A DNA stretch of 64,000 bases from Botrytis cinerea B05.10. Taxonomy: Eukaryota; Ascomycota; Leotiomycetes; Helotiales; Sclerotiniaceae. Both the position numbers and the translations under genes were made by a program. The notes below the pieces were generated by a model that had not been told where the DNA came from, did no database searches, and was given only the letters and a program-made list of their open reading frames with translations. The stretch lies in contig NC_037313.1 of NCBI RefSeq assembly GCF_000143535.2, forward strand, positions 1,123,501 to 1,187,500. Reading direction: 5' to 3'. Numbering within the stretch: position 1 is the stretch's first letter; each line of letters opens with the position of its first letter. Below are positions 59,322 through 64,000 of this stretch, in pieces.

Positions 59322-60346
59322 CTACGTACTAAGCATCATCATGGGCACTTTGACTTCACTTCTACCCTCCTTTGCCAACATCTGATCTACCTGCCAGGGT
59401 GTCTGTGGCTTCCATTCTTCAAAAACCCCCCCGACTGGTCTATAATTGATATAAAAATGAGATGACCTTAATTCATACAGCAGCCTTTTCCATTCTCCGC
59501 TTGCATTTTTCTTTTCAAGACTTATTGACAATTTCATGAGAGTTCGGAATCCGTGTTTTTCATAGAGACCACGACCACTGTCCGATACCCAGAGTTTGAA
59601 AGCAACTTAGCATGAACTAAAGAGCTTTCCAAGATATCACGGAAAGCAAGAGAGGTATTAAGATTGTATCTCGCTTACCTCTATGAATCCTTCTAACCCT
59701 AACTTATCTGCCATGTTGGTACCCCAGTTCATCAGAAGTGTGCCAACACCTTTTCCTCTATACTTTGGATGGACTGAAGTTTGATTCAGAGCTACATGAG
59801 AACGGTCAGGTTACGGCAGTTCCAACAAGGCTATGCAGATTGATATGAAAAAATTGGGGAAAGATTGGCTTACCGATATGACGTCTATTCATCCATTGTT
59901 GCCGAGGTGTATAACACTGTCTCACAAATTCGGTTGTAAAATCCCTACCGTCTCCTTCTGGTCACCAAGTTGCAATTATCTTGGGAAATTCGTTGGGCCA
60001 TGGCGTCTCTGTAAATATGAGCCACTAATTTTATCTATTATAAGCACAAAAAAGATACTAACGATGAGAGGAGAACTACCTGACAAGCACCGATAACTGC
60101 ACCATTACTCTGGTCGACCACATAAATCCAATGGCTAACGCCCTCCTTATATGCCAAATGAGTGTTCCATGCTCTCTCCTTGTCGACTAAGACAGCGGCC
60201 TCGTAATCTTGAGCTGCAGGGCCGTATACTGGATGGAAAAGTTGGAAAGACGGTAAGTATGGTTCGTGCCAGGCAATCCAAGCTAGATCGACTATTGCAT
60301 CTGATTCGGCCCTAATTGCGACTTCATGGGGTGTGTATGTTGAAGA
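59322..60346 (-). pseudogene. Decayed GNAT N-acetyltransferase gene
   Basis: Blocks of a GNAT acetyltransferase lie in order on the minus strand: 60346-60080 (IRAESDAIVDLAWIAW, DKERAWNTHLAYKEGVSHW, VIGACQ), about 60003-59880 (WPNEFPKIIATW then PEGDGRDFTTEFVRQCY), about 59792-59678 (SVHPKYRGKGVGTLLMNWG, the acetyl-CoA loop RGKGVG) and 59588-59322 (VSDSGRGLYEKHGFR to VPMMMLST). GT-AG introns separate most of them. Three faults are visible. No ATG precedes the first block in frame. A TGA at 59964-59962 stands between ATW and PEG, where I expect Trp. The acceptor needed before VSDSGRG reads GG (59590-59589) instead of AG. The frame of the second block also does not join the first cleanly. Related intact proteins would acetylate small amines or drugs; this copy looks dead. 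Confidence 0.75.
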
Positions 60347-60352
60347 AATCTT

Positions 60353-61707
60353 GTATACATGAGAGGATGAAAGGATATTCTGTTTTGGGAGTCACCAATA
60401 ATGACCAGAAAAAGCCTTACTCTGTCCTTGGGAAACGTAATTCCTAGGGGTATATATATGGCAACACAAGTTTTGTATTATGAGGCACCAACAAGATAAA
60501 AGATGGCTCTGATTAATCAAAATCAGCAACAGTGTTATCTTGTTGGGTCTATTTTGAGGTTAGTCTTGGTGCGGGGAAGACTGCTCCCGGTCTATGACTA
60601 TACACGTCCACGATTATTCATGCATGTTGGTGGCCCGGCACGTAGCCTAGTACGTAGCTGGGTAGTAGTCCACAACGCAATATGGCCTTTGAACTATCAA
60701 TGAATTGACGAGCAGATTACTCATTATCGGAAACCCTCTGCGAAATTTATAAACGTATCATTGTTCAGAGTCCCGTGTCTCTACGTTTCGGCAAAGGCAA
60801 TATTAGACAATGCTCCAAAAAGTTCAGTTGAGCCCTACTTTGAAGGGCTTAGGCTTTCTCAAAACCTGCTTTCATAGCTGTGTCGCTCATGGTTCTTATT
60901 AAGAACAACTATCGCTCAGAATATTCAATCAGAAAGGCTGGGGAATGTTTCCAAATATATCATGCTATCCCCCTTTAATTGACAGATCTCCGCAAAAGTA
61001 AAGCCGCGCATCAAGGCATTATCCATTTGGATATCTCTAGATCTAGAGGATTCCGTTCAGAGAATGATTAACATAGCAGGTGCAATGCCAAGATTGTACA
61101 CCATAATAGGAAAGAGGGGTACCGCTAAGGCTACGGTCGCAGATCTATAATTCACGGCAACACGAACCTTTGACGGGTCCACAACTCTGACAACATCACA
61201 ACATCACATCAAGTGGTGTTAGCTCATGTCAATTCCAGCAAACACGGCAACCTCAACTCTTGAGCAGATCGCTGCTGACGGTTTGACTTGGCCATCCAAT
61301 CCAGATCAAATCTTGTTTCTGGGTTGGCAAAACGGCAAGAAATATTTCTCCGCAGCACTATCTTTCTGTGTGCCAAGGAGAAACGAATCCTTCTTTACCT
61401 CATTCTTCACTGCGCAAGCTGCAGGGCGAAAGCTCTTTGCGGAGTGAAATCAGATCATGCACCTCCGGGCTTACCGAGTATCTGGATTTTCTTGATTGAA
61501 ACGACGAGTAAACATTCAAACCCCACATTCTCTTAAATCATGGCTCTTTGCTGTCGTGATCTTAGTCTGGGTAGCTCCATTGAGAGATTGTTGCCGCAAT
61601 CACCGCCATCCCCTGTCACAATGATAATCCTTAGATCGGACGGCATGCATTTTTAAAACACAAGATGAACTCGAAAAGGGCATCTCATTGTACAGTGGTG
61701 TTTCAAG
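60353..61707. other. Spacer before the zinc-finger regulator
   Basis: A TATATATA stretch lies at 60451-60458. No recognised gene is present. The plus-strand frame at 61226-61447 is listed separately because it looks somewhat protein-like. Confidence 0.4.
61226..61447 (+). CDS. Doubtful small hypothetical ORF, 73 residues
   Basis: An ATG-started frame (MSIPANTATSTLEQIAADG, then WPSNPDQILFLGWQNGKKY) has balanced composition unlike the low-complexity frames elsewhere. It lacks a signal peptide, domain or known family. It may be a chance frame, a relic, or an upstream exon of an unseen gene. Confidence 0.2.
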   Translation: MSIPANTATSTLEQIAADGLTWPSNPDQILFLGWQNGKKYFSAALSFCVPRRNESFFTSFFTAQAAGRKLFAE

Positions 61708-64000
61708 ATGAACGAATCAACTAGAGTAACTCCGTTGTCGCCGCATAATCTTGGAACGTATCGCGTTTCAGATCCAGCCGCACTCGACAAAACTCAAAAT
61801 GGCTACCTACACACCCCAGTATCACAGCTTATCGTTGCCGATTCTGATATCATACAAGCAGATAATTATGCAGGTAGAATTCCGTAAGAGGGCGCATTGT
61901 TTCGAAACTACACAGCTATTAGCCCTCTCGCTTTGCCCTACGAACTGCATGGATCTGAGTGCAAAGTACATACATAGACGGTGGCGATCAATCACAAGTT
62001 TGGGCTCAACATTGATGCGGGTCTTCCAAAATATCACTGTTAAATTTATATAGCACCAGCATAATATTTATATGTGGCTATCCCTCACTACGGAACGCAC
62101 GACCCAGATTCCAGCCATGCCAGCCGTTATGAATATGCTACAATTGACGGATAATCAAGAAATTACGTTGAACAGATGGGCTTCATTTAATCTGGGCAGG
62201 CCTTGGGGTGGCTTCATGGCCTTTTTAATGGGTGAGACAGGTCTACAGCAAGAACAAATAGATCATTGGTGGACCAGTCAAGAGAATACTCGTAAGTAAA
62301 ACATCTTTTTATCTGGTACGAAACAGACTTCTAATAGTTGATGTTAGGTCCCAATATTACAATTAAATCTGGAGAAGTAGGTCTACCTCCTCAGATTGAT
62401 GCGTGTGGTTCTGAAAGCCGCAGTTTCAAACATTCACACTTCGGTTTTTTAAACTCGACTTCCATTCCATTGAGCAACAACATGCAAGACTTCGATGCAA
62501 TTTTCTCCAGTCCCATTGATTGGTCTACTCTCGAACAAACATGTCATAATGTTCATGAGGCCTCCTCCACAGGTTTAATGGATTACTACCCCCACGAAAA
62601 TTGGTGCGATCAGTTCTCGAAAAATGGTCTGCTTCACTCGGATACTATGTCATTCTCCGATACCGATTCACTATCGTCAATATCATCAGGTTATGGGAGT
62701 AGCTGCGCTTCAAATAGATCATCCGGACGTACTTGGGGCACTACATCACTTTTCTCCGTAGACGAAGCTCTAGAAGCAGACCCAACTAACGTACCCCAAA
62801 GTTTCCAGCATCATCAGACCATACAGCCAGCAAAATCGGCTTCGGTTCCAAAATTACAATACAAATTAGCTGATGATCTCGATACAAGCGAGTTCACCAC
62901 TCGACACCACAGCTCAGAATCTATCCCTCAACCAACTACAGACTTGAGTCGTAAATCAAGTACAAACCTCAATTACAAAAAGCTACCAGATATACCTCAA
63001 AAGTTCTTAAGGTACAGTTGTACTAAATGCGGTCAGCTATTTGAACGTAAAGGTGCTAAGGGTGACTGGAAAAGGCACGAACAGACAAAGTGCGAGCAAC
63101 AGAAACTGTGGTACTGTATGCCTAAAGCGCCCGCCTTTCAAGAACTTAACATTTGGCGTTGCACATTATGCAACCATACTGATGGAAATGGCGATGAGAT
63201 GATTAACCACCTCTCTAAAAAACACCGATTTCTAAATTGCTGGAGTAAACCCTTGTCTGAAAGAAGCCATCCTAGGAAGGACAAGTTAAGGGATCATTTG
63301 AAAAAACATCATGCCTTATCGGAAGGATCCACTGGATGGCAAGCCTGGCATCAAGATTTGCCCGAAAAGAAAGCTTGGGGCTGCGGCTTCTGTGGTGGTT
63401 GCCTTTTCACTTGGGACGGTAAGTCACATGCCCATCTCCATCTGCGATAGTGTTGTTACTTAATTTTTTTTACGTGGAATCGACCTGGTTGATATGGATT
63501 CTGATCAATTTGGGCTCATGAAAATCCTTACTAACTTCAAACAGCAAGACTTGACCATATTGCTGAGCACTACGAAAAGCAAGGTCTTGATATATCACAA
63601 TGGTCATTGACGAATGTAATTAAAGGCTTGCTCAAACAATCTAAAGAATGGGATGTATTGACTGCTTGGAACACAATCGTTGGTCACAGTGAAAAATCCT
63701 GTACATGGTCAGATAATGACGCTCTGATGTTGCAGCGCAAATTAGAGTATCGCGAGGGCGCACCTCAGAGCCTGGCCGAGGAAGCGAGGAGATTGGCCAA
63801 AAGGTCTTCTCATAACTTCGTACCGCAGACTTGGCCCCTCTGTGAATCTCATGCAGCAAGACTGGCACGAGATTTGTTGATTGGGCCTCCGAGAAAGAAT
63901 CCTCCAAACAGACATGCCAGCGTTTTTCATGGAGAAGTTTCTAGGGCACATGTTAAACACGCAGATTCTGAAATACAAAGAGATGACTACGGTGGATTTT
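61708..64000 (+). CDS. C2H2 zinc-finger regulator with homeodomain-like N-terminus (3' end outside window)
   Basis: The proposed exons are 61708-61873, 61978-61997, 62054-62291, 62348-63418 and 63545 to the window edge. The last three are firm: introns of 56 and 126 nt keep frame across ENTR/PNITIK and FTWDA/RLDHIAEH. The first two rest on a protein-like ATG frame (MNESTRVTPLSPHNLGTYRV), matching phase and AG/GT sites, and are tentative; a start at the ATG at 62072 is the alternative. LTDNQEITLNRWASFN, then FLMGETGLQQEQIDHWW, resembles helices 2-3 of a TALE/KN-type homeodomain in degraded form. A Ser-rich middle follows, then zinc-finger-like blocks: YSCTKCGQLFERKGAKGDWK with RHEQTKC, WRCTLCNHTDGNGDEMINHL with SKKH, DKLRDHLKKHH, and WGCGFCGGCLFTWDARLDHI with AEHY. 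This layout matches fungal homeobox/C2H2 regulators. Target genes are unknown. Confidence 0.8.

Overview
This window is nuclear DNA of a filamentous ascomycete. Genes are split by short GT-AG introns (46-126 nt), several with visible CTAAC-like branch points. The protein set is fungal: a Ras2-type GTPase, an ApsA/Num1 cortical anchor, a Zn2Cys6 regulator, an RTA1-family protein and a C2H2 factor. The moderate AT content, long simple-repeat-rich spacers and familiar look of the proteins suggest Leotiomycetes, perhaps Sclerotiniaceae, but that assignment is inference only.

The left 33 kb is mostly housekeeping. A Ras2-like GTPase (1333-2089, +) is followed by a 5 kb spacer. Next come a propionyl-CoA-synthetase-like enzyme ending in a peroxisomal AKL tripeptide (7358-9726, -) and the ApsA/Num1 protein (11467-15741, -). 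After a 7.7 kb spacer lies a six-segment membrane protein (23411-24610, -), then a 1,867-residue disordered protein with repeated Ala/Gly segments (27209-32863, -). An 8 kb gene-poor stretch follows.

The middle (41-47 kb) is a compact accessory module: an AQR1/QDR-type MFS exporter (-), a divergent SDR-fold protein without the usual Tyr/Lys pair (+), and a Zn2Cys6 transcription factor (+). The exporter/SDR shared promoter holds three CGG-N8-CCG sites and one CGG-N5-CCG site spaced 30-35 bp apart. That is the kind of target a Zn2Cys6 dimer binds, so the three genes look like one small regulon. This is the most interesting item in the window.

From 48.8 to 57 kb come a classical SDR (-), a thiol/halide-type methyltransferase (+) facing tail-to-tail an OTU deubiquitinase (-), a cupin protein (-) and an RTA1-like seven-helix protein (-).

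From 58.5 to 60.4 kb are two decayed genes: a 5'-truncated Gre2/DFR-like reductase and a GNAT acetyltransferase with an in-frame stop and a lost splice acceptor. The window ends inside a zinc-finger regulator (61708 onward, +) whose N-terminus looks like a degenerate homeodomain.

Exon boundaries were read by eye from splice signals, phase and protein continuity. Each complete model closes to a whole number of codons. I found no convincing tRNA, rRNA, CRISPR array or intact transposon.
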